A model generated the notes under the pieces. It did not search any database. It was not told the DNA's origin and worked only from the letters and a program-made list of their open reading frames with translations. The position numbers and the translations under genes were made by a program. Positions 24,537 to 32,949 of a DNA stretch of 45,642 nucleotides are shown piece after piece; the stretch's first letter is position 1; every line of letters begins with the position of its first letter. The stretch is taken from positions 1-45,642 of the forward strand of contig JANQEQ010000156.1 of the NCBI GenBank assembly GCA_028278245.1, given 5' to 3'. The DNA comes from Phycisphaerales bacterium. Its GTDB lineage: Bacteria > Planctomycetota > Phycisphaerae > Phycisphaerales > SM1A02.

Positions 24537-25805
24537 ATGACGGAATCCAAATCACCCAAAGTCAAGGGATCAGATCTGGAGGGATCCGGTCGCGAAACGC
24601 CATTCTTGTCCCCCTCTACCCGCCTGGAGCAGGAACGCCGAGGAAAGCGACTGTTACTCCTGACCCTGCGTCTGCTGTTCCTGGTTTTGCTGGTGACGGT
24701 TTCACTTCTGCCGTTTGTCGGGACGTTGACCAAGGATCAGGCTGATTTCATGTTTGCTGATTACATCGGTCCTCTCATCGCAACATTCGCCTTCGGCATT
24801 GTGGTGTTAGTCATTGACGCATCTCTCCCCAATAAGCGGCTGGGGACGGTATTCGGGGTTTATCTCGGGATTGTCGCCGGTCTGATCGGCGCACTTGCTA
24901 TCGGAGCGTTGATCGATCTGGTCGCCAAATCGTGGAACCTCACCACCGATACGAACAAAGCATATCTCGGATTGGCGAAACTGGTCATCGGCATCACGCT
25001 CTGTTATCTGGCGGTTTCGATCGTCCTCACAACCAAGGATGATCTACGGCTGGTCATTCCCTACGTCGAATTTTCACGTCAGGTGCGCGGGGTGCGTCCC
25101 TGGCTGCTGGATACATCAGTGTTGATCGACGGCAGGATTGAGCAACTCGGTCAGACTGGATTCCTCGCAGCGCCTCTCATCGTGCCGCAGTTCGTTGTCG
25201 ATGAATTGCAGCAATTGTCTGATTCGGCTGAAAAACTCAAACGAAGAAGAGGACGGCGCGGGCTGGAAATTGTTTCGCATCTGCAGGCAAGCCCGGATGT
25301 AGATGTCATGATCGATCGCTCGGAAATGACCGGTCACAGTGTTGATCACCTGCTGATGGAAATGGCCTCAGCACAAAATTTGCGCATCCTCACCACCGAT
25401 TACAATCTCAACAAAGTCGCGGAGATTAATAATCTCACAGTGCTGAACCTGCACGATCTGGCAAGTTCTTTAAAATCACAAGCTATACCCGGTGAATACA
25501 TGTCAGTGGAGGTGGCAAAACCAGGTGAAGCGGAAGGCCAGGGAGTGGGATACCTCCCTGATGGTACCATGGTGGTTATCGAAGATGCTCAAACCTTGAT
25601 TGGTGAATCAGTTGATCTCATCGTCACCAACTCATTACAGACACAGGCAGGACGCATCATCTTCGGCAAGCTTACCGATGAGAAACCTGCTGGACAATCT
25701 AAACTCGTGCAGCAAATGGCACAATCTGCAACATCCCAGGAGCGCAGCACGGAGCAGCCGCACAAAAGTACACGTGCATCTACCACACGAAATCCCAGGC
25801 GTTAA
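24537..25805 (+). CDS. membrane-anchored PIN/TRAM domain protein (YacL-like)
   Basis: The N-terminal ~60 residues are polar, then four hydrophobic segments span about 42-155. A PIN nuclease domain follows (about 180-310) with the acidic residues in place: W-L-L-D-T-S-V-L-I-D-G-R, V-P-Q-F-V-V-D-E-L, and I-L-T-T-D-Y-N-L-N-K-V-A. A TRAM domain (about 315-375; V-G-Y-L-P-D-G-T-M-V-V-I-E-D-A) binds RNA in relatives. This matches Bacillus YacL-type proteins, probable membrane-associated ribonucleases of unknown substrate. The C-terminal tail is Ser/Thr/Gln-rich. The ATG at 24537 may be at or next to the transcript start, as TACACT lies seven bases upstream and no ribosome site is visible; the message could be leaderless. 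Confidence 0.9.
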   Translation: MTESKSPKVKGSDLEGSGRETPFLSPSTRLEQERRGKRLLLLTLRLLFLVLLVTVSLLPFVGTLTKDQADFMFADYIGPLIATFAFGIVVLVIDASLPNKRLGTVFGVYLGIVAGLIGALAIGALIDLVAKSWNLTTDTNKAYLGLAKLVIGITLCYLAVSIVLTTKDDLRLVIPYVEFSRQVRGVRPWLLDTSVLIDGRIEQLGQTGFLAAPLIVPQFVVDELQQLSDSAEKLKRRRGRRGLEIVSHLQASPDVDVMIDRSEMTGHSVDHLLMEMASAQNLRILTTDYNLNKVAEINNLTVLNLHDLASSLKSQAIPGEYMSVEVAKPGEAEGQGVGYLPDGTMVVIEDAQTLIGESVDLIVTNSLQTQAGRIIFGKLTDEKPAGQSKLVQQMAQSATSQERSTEQPHKSTRASTTRNPRR

Positions 25806-25865
25806 CCACAATAGATGGCAACAAGCGCGAATCTGGAATGTGAAACATGAACGAGGGTTTGCTGC

Positions 25866-27863
25866 TTATAGAAACACACGTCGGTGGTAGATCCACCATT
25901 CGATCATAAGTATCAGCAAGCTCAGCGCCAGCGCCCAGGGCCAGAGTGGAACGTATCCCGCCTGAGTTTGACCAGCCGCAGTAACATCGTGACTCCCGAG
26001 CACCAGTTCACTTGCGGGTTTGATATTGCTCTCAATTTCATCCAAAAGATTAACAGCAAAAGGATGGGATAGAGGCTCATCATTTCCCGGTACTTGCCAG
26101 GACATTACATGTAAGCCCGTGAGAAGTATCGGGCCCCAACTCGTCTGAGCGGGATCAAGCGGTTGAATCGACTCCTCCATTCCCTGTGGTGTATGCACTG
26201 AAATATCTGTCGCGTTAACCGGTAGACGTATTGTGAGCGCTTCACCCGGTGAATACGCCTGATGACTCAGTGTGCTATCTAACTGGCCGAGATATTCCAC
26301 CGCGTTGAACATGAATGTGACAAAACTGCGCTGGAACGGCCAATTACTCTGTAGGGGATCAAATGCAACGTGAATGACGTGCAGCGAGCCACGATCCAGA
26401 CTCATCACAAAAGGACCATTTCGCCCCTCAGCAAGAACAACAACATCATCGCTCGGTTGAATGAGCCTTTGCTGAGAAACAAAAAGGTTATCGAGATTGA
26501 CGAAGCGGAAAACCGGATGTTCCTGCTTCATGGTGAGCACAAAACCTGCCTCATCGAAACCGAAATCCGTCAAGCCGGCCAAAGGCGGTGTTGGTCCCAC
26601 TGTTAGGTAACGAGCCGGCGGCATAAATTCATCTGACGGTGGTGCATAATTATCCAGGATGATGACATCGTATTGGTCCAACCGACCATCCTGTACCAAT
26701 CGTTGGTATTGTTCCCCGGACACAATCTCCAGTTTCTGTAACGACATACCCTCCAAGGCCATGCGCGTCAGAAATCGATTCTGTCCAACAAGGAGCACGG
26801 CAAGTTTTTTCGGAGGTGGCAGAACGACCCGCGCGATATTATCAGCAGCAAAATCATCTTCACGAAGATTCGTTATTCCCAATACCGCGCCGTGAGGAAG
26901 ATTATCCAAACGAAATAGCACATGGTTGCGACCGGGAATGTTAACCCCTTCTTCATCATCAGTCATTGCGGGCAACGCAAACTCTTTAATACTGGAAACA
27001 ACATCGTTGATGGAGAGTTGAACATCGCAGCTTATCGGGAAGGAATTGAAATTGACCAATGAGGCAAAGATTTCAACCGCGTTGGGTTGATCGTATTGTC
27101 GCTGAACTGATATTGCAGTGATAGCGACATTATCCGGATCATCTGATCCAACGGAATGAAATGTAAACTTATCCATTTCGTCATTACGGAGAAGTTGATC
27201 TGCCAAATCCTCAATTCGACCGTCACTGTAAAGATGAAAGGCCGGGGTAGGGCCGACCGGGCGTGCTTCGCCCATTGCATCGACAACGTTTGTATTCTGT
27301 GCTCGCGCGAGTTTCAGCGCATCAGCAATAAATGTTGAACCGTGTGTCGGTTGAATGCTGTCAATGGCAGAAAGGATCTGCTGCTTGGAATCGCTGAAGC
27401 GAATCATGGGTTGAACACGATTGGAAAACGCCAGCACCATTGTCTGCCCCGGAGATCGGCTGAACCATCCACCGGCATACATCGCTTCGATCTGCTCTTT
27501 GGCTGCCTCCCTGGCAAGATCCAGTCGGGATACGCCCGTATCCGTATCAATTGCCGTCATCGATGCGGAATTATCAATCAGAAGAACAGTTTTACCACCT
27601 GTATTTTTCCTTGCGCGCATCTGTGGCTGCATGACCGCCGCCGCCAGAAGACACAACACAAGGAGTTGAAGAAACAGGAGCAGGTTTCTCCGCAGTTTCT
27701 GGAAAGGCGCATTAGCATGTAAGTCTTCTACTGATTTCTTCCAGAGCAATGTAGATGCGATAGCCTGGGGTCGCCTACGTAACTTCAGGAAATACAGAAG
27801 TACCAGCGGAGGAATGATCGCCGCAGCAAGAATGGCACCGGTGAGAGGGGTGAGCCAGGTCAC
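25866..27863 (-). CDS. BatA-like VWA membrane protein
   Basis: The protein starts with the BatA/aerotolerance N-terminal region: a hydrophobic helix (about 7-27), F-L-K-L-R-R-R-P, and a second helix (about 58-80). A VWA domain follows (about 92-260) with the metal site L-L-I-D-N-S-A-S-M and a later S-D-G-R. Then come ~360 residues of periplasmic beta-rich sequence and a final transmembrane helix near the C-terminus (L-W-P-W-A-L-A-L-S-L-L-I-L-M). The start is a GTG overlapping the end of the DUF58 gene as GTGA, with GAGGA eight bases upstream. Bat proteins work with MoxR-type ATPases in envelope stress or metal-centre assembly; the precise role here is unknown. It is the last gene of the operon and converges on the PIN/TRAM gene. 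Confidence 0.87.
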   Translation of the reverse strand: MTWLTPLTGAILAAAIIPPLVLLYFLKLRRRPQAIASTLLWKKSVEDLHANAPFQKLRRNLLLFLQLLVLCLLAAAVMQPQMRARKNTGGKTVLLIDNSASMTAIDTDTGVSRLDLAREAAKEQIEAMYAGGWFSRSPGQTMVLAFSNRVQPMIRFSDSKQQILSAIDSIQPTHGSTFIADALKLARAQNTNVVDAMGEARPVGPTPAFHLYSDGRIEDLADQLLRNDEMDKFTFHSVGSDDPDNVAITAISVQRQYDQPNAVEIFASLVNFNSFPISCDVQLSINDVVSSIKEFALPAMTDDEEGVNIPGRNHVLFRLDNLPHGAVLGITNLREDDFAADNIARVVLPPPKKLAVLLVGQNRFLTRMALEGMSLQKLEIVSGEQYQRLVQDGRLDQYDVIILDNYAPPSDEFMPPARYLTVGPTPPLAGLTDFGFDEAGFVLTMKQEHPVFRFVNLDNLFVSQQRLIQPSDDVVVLAEGRNGPFVMSLDRGSLHVIHVAFDPLQSNWPFQRSFVTFMFNAVEYLGQLDSTLSHQAYSPGEALTIRLPVNATDISVHTPQGMEESIQPLDPAQTSWGPILLTGLHVMSWQVPGNDEPLSHPFAVNLLDEIESNIKPASELVLGSHDVTAAGQTQAGYVPLWPWALALSLLILMIEWWIYHRRVFL

Positions 27864-28789
27864 TTCAATAATCCTCGCTGACGTAAATATTCCAGGATCA
27901 GCGTGGTGAGATCAGTTGCGGTATCGATCATCACATGCGTCATGTTGCGCCGTACACAGAATTCTCTCAGATTTCCGCAGTAGGCATCAAGATTGGTGCG
28001 ATAACGGCGGAGCAACGGCGCACTCACAGTCACATCGGCTGTGTCATCATCCTCTGTATCCGTTAGTCGAAGATCGCCGGTCATCCCGTGCTTACCGGGA
28101 TCAATCTCCTGCGGTGAAAGCACCTGCAGGGCAAATGTATCAAATCCCCTCCCCGACAGATAACGCAATCCCTGCTCATACCCTTCTTTGAACAGGAAAT
28201 CAGAAAGGATGATCATGACTCCCTTACCCTGACGGTTGAGCGCTATTGTTCGCATAGCCTGATCAAATTCACTCGAACCCATCACCTCCAGATCCAGAAG
28301 CCATTGCCCAATTTCCTTCGTGCGGCGTCTCCCGCGCAAACTGCTTAGCGGCAACACCTCTTCATCATTGAAAGCGTAGAGAGTCACACGATTATGATTA
28401 ATAAGCCCGATATAACCTAGCGCCATCGCAAGGCGCTGCATGAAGAAGAATTTGTTTGGATCGCCCCAATCCATCGATGCGCTGCAATCTAGTGCAATGA
28501 TAAGCGATAAATCTTCCTCTTCGAGAAACATCTTGAGGAACAACTTATCCAGTCGTGCATAAATGTTCCAGTCAACAAATCGCAGATCATCGCCGTGAAC
28601 ATAATGGCGATAGTCAGCAAATTCAACGCTTACACCGCGTTTCTTACTTCGGCGTTCACCCTGCAGCTTGCCGGCAAATATCTTTCTGCTCAGGATGTCA
28701 ACCTGGTCGAGCTTTGCCATGAGTGTTGAATCGATCAGTTGATCGACGGTGGTCGGTTTCTTTTCAGTTGATACGCCGAAATCAGGCAT
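27860..28789 (-). CDS. DUF58 (VWA-like) protein of the MoxR cluster
   Basis: The 309 residues match the DUF58 family: the hallmark Y-V-x-G-D-D-L-R-F-V-D-W-N-I-Y-A-R at about 68-85, then a VWA-like fold with L-D-C-S-A-S-M-D-W, and the L-S-D-F-L-F segment. DUF58 proteins are nearly always coded next to MoxR ATPases and are presumed adaptors or substrates of them. The gene overlaps moxR upstream by eight bases and the BatA-like gene by four, so all three are coupled. No membrane segment is present, so it acts in the cytoplasm. No strong ribosome site precedes the ATG, consistent with reinitiation. Confidence 0.93.
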   Translation of the reverse strand: MPDFGVSTEKKPTTVDQLIDSTLMAKLDQVDILSRKIFAGKLQGERRSKKRGVSVEFADYRHYVHGDDLRFVDWNIYARLDKLFLKMFLEEEDLSLIIALDCSASMDWGDPNKFFFMQRLAMALGYIGLINHNRVTLYAFNDEEVLPLSSLRGRRRTKEIGQWLLDLEVMGSSEFDQAMRTIALNRQGKGVMIILSDFLFKEGYEQGLRYLSGRGFDTFALQVLSPQEIDPGKHGMTGDLRLTDTEDDDTADVTVSAPLLRRYRTNLDAYCGNLREFCVRRNMTHVMIDTATDLTTLILEYLRQRGLLK

Positions 28790-29900
28790 GGGAATGTAAG
28801 GTACTTATTTGAGATTGAGTAAGTGGTTGATCAGTCTCATGAGGTACGCTATCCAGCAGATGCTGAATGATAACATCTGTGGTCATACCATCTGCGTGTG
28901 CCTCAAATGTGCTGATAATACGATGCCGCAAAGCCGGAGGTGCAACCTGATGGAGGTCATTGAATGATACGGCATACCTGCCTTCAATTAATGCAAGAAC
29001 CTTGGCTGCACAGATCATTGCCTGCGCACCTCGTGGACTGACGCCCAGCGAAATATATTGCCGGCAGAACTTATCCGCCTGTGTCGATTGGGGGTGTGTC
29101 GCCAGAATAAAGCGAACCACGTAATCCTGCACATGCGGCGCTACGATAACCTCTCGCACGAGTTGCTGTGCCTGTAGAATGTCATTACCAGTTAGAATCG
29201 GCTGAACTTGCGATATATCCGTGCGAGTGGTCCGTTCAATAATGGTGTTCATTTCCTGGCGAGTGACATAGGGCACCAGGATCTTGAAAAAGAATCGATC
29301 AAGCTGCGCCTCAGGCAGTGGATATGTTCCTTCCTGCTCAATCGGGTTTTGTGTTGCCATCACCTGGAAGGGAGATTCGAGCTGATGTGTCTTCCCTGCC
29401 ACGGTTACCGATCGCTCCTGCATGGCTTCCAACAAGGCTGACTGACTCTTGGGGGTGGCGCGATTGATCTCATCTGCCAAAATAAGTTGATGAAAGATAG
29501 GACCCGGCCGAAAAGAAAATATGCGATGGCCGGTATGTGGATCATCCATCACGATACTTGTCCCGGTGATATCCGATGGCATGAGATCCGGCGTAAACTG
29601 AATGCGAGCAAACGGTAAAGATAATGTGCGGCTGAGTGTTTGAATGAGTAGTGTTTTTCCAAGACCCGGCACACCCTCCAACAGAACATGACCATAAGCA
29701 AAGAGCGCGATGAGCGATTCCTGCACGATCTGATCCTGCCCAACGAGCACCTTGCCGACTTCATCCTTCAATGCAGTATAAGCATCACGGAAGGATTCGC
29801 AGGCTCGATGGACGGATGACAAGTCACCATCAACGATTGAAAAATCAAACGATGAGTGTGCGGCCAGATCCGGGGAGTTTGCAGAAATCAACTCAGGCAT
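28782..29900 (-). CDS. MoxR-family AAA+ ATPase
   Basis: MoxR ATPases remodel proteins, often assisting metal-cofactor insertion or envelope proteins with VWA partners. The start at 29900 (M-P-E-L-I-S) has AGGA eight bases upstream and overlaps the preceding gene by eight bases; a longer frame inside that gene is rejected. The 372 residues include Walker A G-V-P-G-L-G-K-T, the R-I-Q-F-T-P-D-L-M-P-S-D-I-T-G family signature, Walker B A-D-E-I-N-R-A-T-P-K-S-Q, sensor 1 A-T-Q-N-P-I-E-Q-E-G-T-Y-P-L-P-E-A, and the C-terminal lid with S-P-R-G-A-Q-A. The N-terminal ~45 residues are an unusual polar extension. Confidence 0.95.
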   Translation of the reverse strand: MPELISANSPDLAAHSSFDFSIVDGDLSSVHRACESFRDAYTALKDEVGKVLVGQDQIVQESLIALFAYGHVLLEGVPGLGKTLLIQTLSRTLSLPFARIQFTPDLMPSDITGTSIVMDDPHTGHRIFSFRPGPIFHQLILADEINRATPKSQSALLEAMQERSVTVAGKTHQLESPFQVMATQNPIEQEGTYPLPEAQLDRFFFKILVPYVTRQEMNTIIERTTRTDISQVQPILTGNDILQAQQLVREVIVAPHVQDYVVRFILATHPQSTQADKFCRQYISLGVSPRGAQAMICAAKVLALIEGRYAVSFNDLHQVAPPALRHRIISTFEAHADGMTTDVIIQHLLDSVPHETDQPLTQSQISTLHSHA

Positions 29901-32900
29901 CGGATTTATCCTGTGTTGATGTGTCTTGATCCGACTCACTTTCCTGCTGTGCGCGACGTCTGGCAGCAAGCAATCGTGAAGTCATATCATCTTCTTCGGT
30001 TAATTTTGGCTCTGGCTCAGAAGCGGCTCGACGGGGAACCACGGGTTTGGTTTTGGGCATGGCAGACGTTTCCGAACCAACATCGATTTTAACATCTTCC
30101 GCCGCATCTTCTGCATCAAACTTGCGTTTTCTTTGCTGTGTTACTGTGTCCTGCTGATGTTTTACCTGCCTGCGTGCTCTCTTCCAGGCGGCTACAGTAT
30201 CTTCTGTTTTCTCTGCGCGCTTCCCGACCGCTCGGGAGAACCACGCCGCAACTCTGTGCGGATCGATCGTAAGGCGACGTGCAGCGACATCAAGGATAAA
30301 TAACGCGGCTGCTATAATTGTGAGCAAGTCCCACATCAATTGCGGACTCATCGGTAGTTCAAGTCCCTCATGCTCAAACATGGTGACAAGAGCAGGGTCG
30401 CCGGGCATCAGAACTCGGCCTCCGGTGAGCTGTGCCAGATTCTCCAACAGTGCTCGGTTGTGTTTCATGGCACGGAATTCCTGGGCGTAGGGAACACAAA
30501 CCGCCGCCTGCAAATGACCCTGGATCGGCTTTTCTGTGGAACCGCCAAGATAATGCGCTCCGACAAGATAAGTCCCTGCCTCATCAATATTAAATTCACC
30601 ACGGTATCGACCGGGACCAATCTGCTGCAAGGGAAGCGTTTCACTATCCCCCTGTGGCCGATGTACTTTCGCTCGCATCTGCAGGAAATTGAGGAAGGTC
30701 GCATTATCCTGTTGCAACGCTTCAATCTCCACCACTGCACGATCGCCTTCCTCATGCGTAGTGATGACAACATTGGTTGAAGATGCGGGACGCATTGCCC
30801 AGCGTATTGATTGCTCCCAGAAGGCACGGAATTGTTCCCAGCCGGCCCACCGACTCCCCCACCGCCCGGTGATGTCGCTGGTGAAAGCAATGGAACGACC
30901 CAAACCGTAATTCCAGTATGCATAAATCGGATCTGAAATGGGTTGCCCATCCTGCTCACCGGTGACAGCCAATGGGACTTGCGCCAAACCTTCACGCGTG
31001 GCGGTCAGTACATATCCATCCAGACTCGGTACACTGCTGAAGCCCTTTGTCGGTCCGGGAAGCAAGCTCACAAATTGTGGTTGGTAAATGTCACCTTCCT
31101 GGATAAGAGAACGGGACACGACACGTGCTTCCTTGAAGAAAATCTCAGGTAGGTTTTTGGGATTCTTAACATCATAAAACCGTCCGCCGGTGATATTAGC
31201 AACTGCTTTCATGTTGTTGCGGTCATAGGCTGTTCCATGTCCGCCGACCATCACCGTTGTTACCGTGATTTGCGCGTCAACAATTTTCTGCAGTAGTGCC
31301 TTGCTTGGTGGTGAGGGATCTCCATCCGATATAATAATGATGTGCTTTTGTCCGGCAGGAACATCGGTGAGACTTTTGAGCGCGACTTGCAGTGATGGTC
31401 CAAATGCGGGCATATCCCCCACGGTCATTGTCTTGCAAGCCTGGAGTGCTGCCTGCTTATCTCCCACGACGCTCATGGGATAAGCCCAGGAGCAACCTTC
31501 GATGCTGTTAGGTCTACCGCCTCCCCAGGAGAACTCGACAATACCCGCATAATCCAGCGAACTGAGTGCTTTAATTGCTGACTCTGCGACTTTCTGCCCC
31601 CAGAAATTTCCTTGTGGCATTTCACATGAATGCATGATTAACGCCAGCGCTCCACGCATCATTTGACGGGTTTGGGGCGGATCAAGACTGACCGGAAGGA
31701 CTTTAGCAACTTCCTGATCCATCCATCCGCCGGCTCCGAACGATTGCGGTCCGCCAAGCATAATGAGACCACCACCAAAATCATGTACGTAATCATGCAA
31801 GGCATGATCCTGTTGATCATCAAAAGCAAAGCGGGGAATGTTTGCTAACACGATGGCGTCAAAGCCGTTGTAATACGCCAATCCTCCCACGACTGCATCA
31901 GGGCTGAGAACTTCCGCCTCGATATTACTTTCCGCTAATGCTCTTGCCAGGTGCTGCGATTCGATTGTGCCGTCGTCGATGATAAGTACACGTCCCTGGC
32001 CGTGGACAAATGTTACAGCCGATGCCTGGTTGTTCCGTGCGATGCCGTCCATCGATTCATCGTCGGGAACGAACATTGCATCGATGATCTGGGCACCATA
32101 CTCATTCATATCCACTGTGAGTGAAACAACTCTTATGCCGGGATCGAGTTCAATCGGCAAGCCCTCTCCCGGATCATCACCGTTCAGGTCAAGACGTTGA
32201 TCGTTGATGGAGAGTAAGATTTTCCCTGATGCCGGATTCTGACTGCGCAGAACAAGCTTGATATTCGCAGAGCTTCCATATCGCGCAACAGATGGAGCGA
32301 TCAACCGTTCAAACAGCACCTCCTGATTGTGTTCATATTCCAGTGGAACAACATCAATGGGTATGCCGTTGGATTGAGCAATTGCAGCGGCGGAGAGGAC
32401 GCGATTGACGGTTTCGTTCCCATCGGAGACCAGGACGAGCCGATTGGCCGTATCGTGAGGCATGAGAGCTAGAGCCAGGCTGATGCCGTCCGCCAGGTTT
32501 GTTGCCGTCAGGTCATTGGGATCCGACCCGGGACGCACTTGTGTAAAGTGATCGGGCATGGCGGCAATGTTGGCTTGCTTTGCGATAGTAATGACGCCCA
32601 GCTGATCATCCTCTTCCCGTTCATCAACCGGGGAGACCGCCTCGAGAAACTCCACTGCTTGTCGCTTCAACGGTAATGGCAATGAAAGGCTGCGATCGAG
32701 CAGAACCGTCACCGTCAATCCCTTGCCCTGTTTTTCCCAAATAGGATGAGCCAGCGCTGTGGTCAGTAGTAGAATGAGCACGCAGCGGAAGAGAAAAACT
32801 AAATATGCTTTACGGGCTGACAACCCACCAATGCTGCGTCTTGCCAGAATAAAACTGGGAATCACCAGCAGCAGGAGAAGCAACCATAACGGTTTTTCAA

Positions 32901-32925
32901 ATTCCACCAGTGCCAGTTCCACCAT
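29893..32925 (-). CDS. large VWA / amidotransferase-like membrane protein
   Basis: Two hydrophobic segments at the N-terminus (about 7-23 and 38-60) precede a first VWA-type region with L-L-D-R-S-L-S-L. A flavodoxin/class-I amidotransferase-like segment follows (about 320-420; V-L-I-I-D-D-G, F-D-A-I-V-L-A-N-I, G-G-G-L-I-M-L-G-G), then a second VWA-like half with I-I-I-I-S-D-G-D-P-S-P-P. A transmembrane helix lies near 870-890, followed by a charged cytoplasmic tail. The amidotransferase-like segment lacks an obvious catalytic Cys, so it is probably a binding fold. The ATG at 32925 (AAGGA eight bases upstream) is preferred; an ATG at 32949 directly after the preceding stop would add eight residues. 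It sits between the permease fusion and moxR. Confidence 0.85.
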   Translation of the reverse strand: MVELALVEFEKPLWLLLLLLVIPSFILARRSIGGLSARKAYLVFLFRCVLILLLTTALAHPIWEKQGKGLTVTVLLDRSLSLPLPLKRQAVEFLEAVSPVDEREEDDQLGVITIAKQANIAAMPDHFTQVRPGSDPNDLTATNLADGISLALALMPHDTANRLVLVSDGNETVNRVLSAAAIAQSNGIPIDVVPLEYEHNQEVLFERLIAPSVARYGSSANIKLVLRSQNPASGKILLSINDQRLDLNGDDPGEGLPIELDPGIRVVSLTVDMNEYGAQIIDAMFVPDDESMDGIARNNQASAVTFVHGQGRVLIIDDGTIESQHLARALAESNIEAEVLSPDAVVGGLAYYNGFDAIVLANIPRFAFDDQQDHALHDYVHDFGGGLIMLGGPQSFGAGGWMDQEVAKVLPVSLDPPQTRQMMRGALALIMHSCEMPQGNFWGQKVAESAIKALSSLDYAGIVEFSWGGGRPNSIEGCSWAYPMSVVGDKQAALQACKTMTVGDMPAFGPSLQVALKSLTDVPAGQKHIIIISDGDPSPPSKALLQKIVDAQITVTTVMVGGHGTAYDRNNMKAVANITGGRFYDVKNPKNLPEIFFKEARVVSRSLIQEGDIYQPQFVSLLPGPTKGFSSVPSLDGYVLTATREGLAQVPLAVTGEQDGQPISDPIYAYWNYGLGRSIAFTSDITGRWGSRWAGWEQFRAFWEQSIRWAMRPASSTNVVITTHEEGDRAVVEIEALQQDNATFLNFLQMRAKVHRPQGDSETLPLQQIGPGRYRGEFNIDEAGTYLVGAHYLGGSTEKPIQGHLQAAVCVPYAQEFRAMKHNRALLENLAQLTGGRVLMPGDPALVTMFEHEGLELPMSPQLMWDLLTIIAAALFILDVAARRLTIDPHRVAAWFSRAVGKRAEKTEDTVAAWKRARRQVKHQQDTVTQQRKRKFDAEDAAEDVKIDVGSETSAMPKTKPVVPRRAASEPEPKLTEEDDMTSRLLAARRRAQQESESDQDTSTQDKSDA

Positions 32926-32949
32926 AGGCTGCGTCCTTACCTGCACCAT

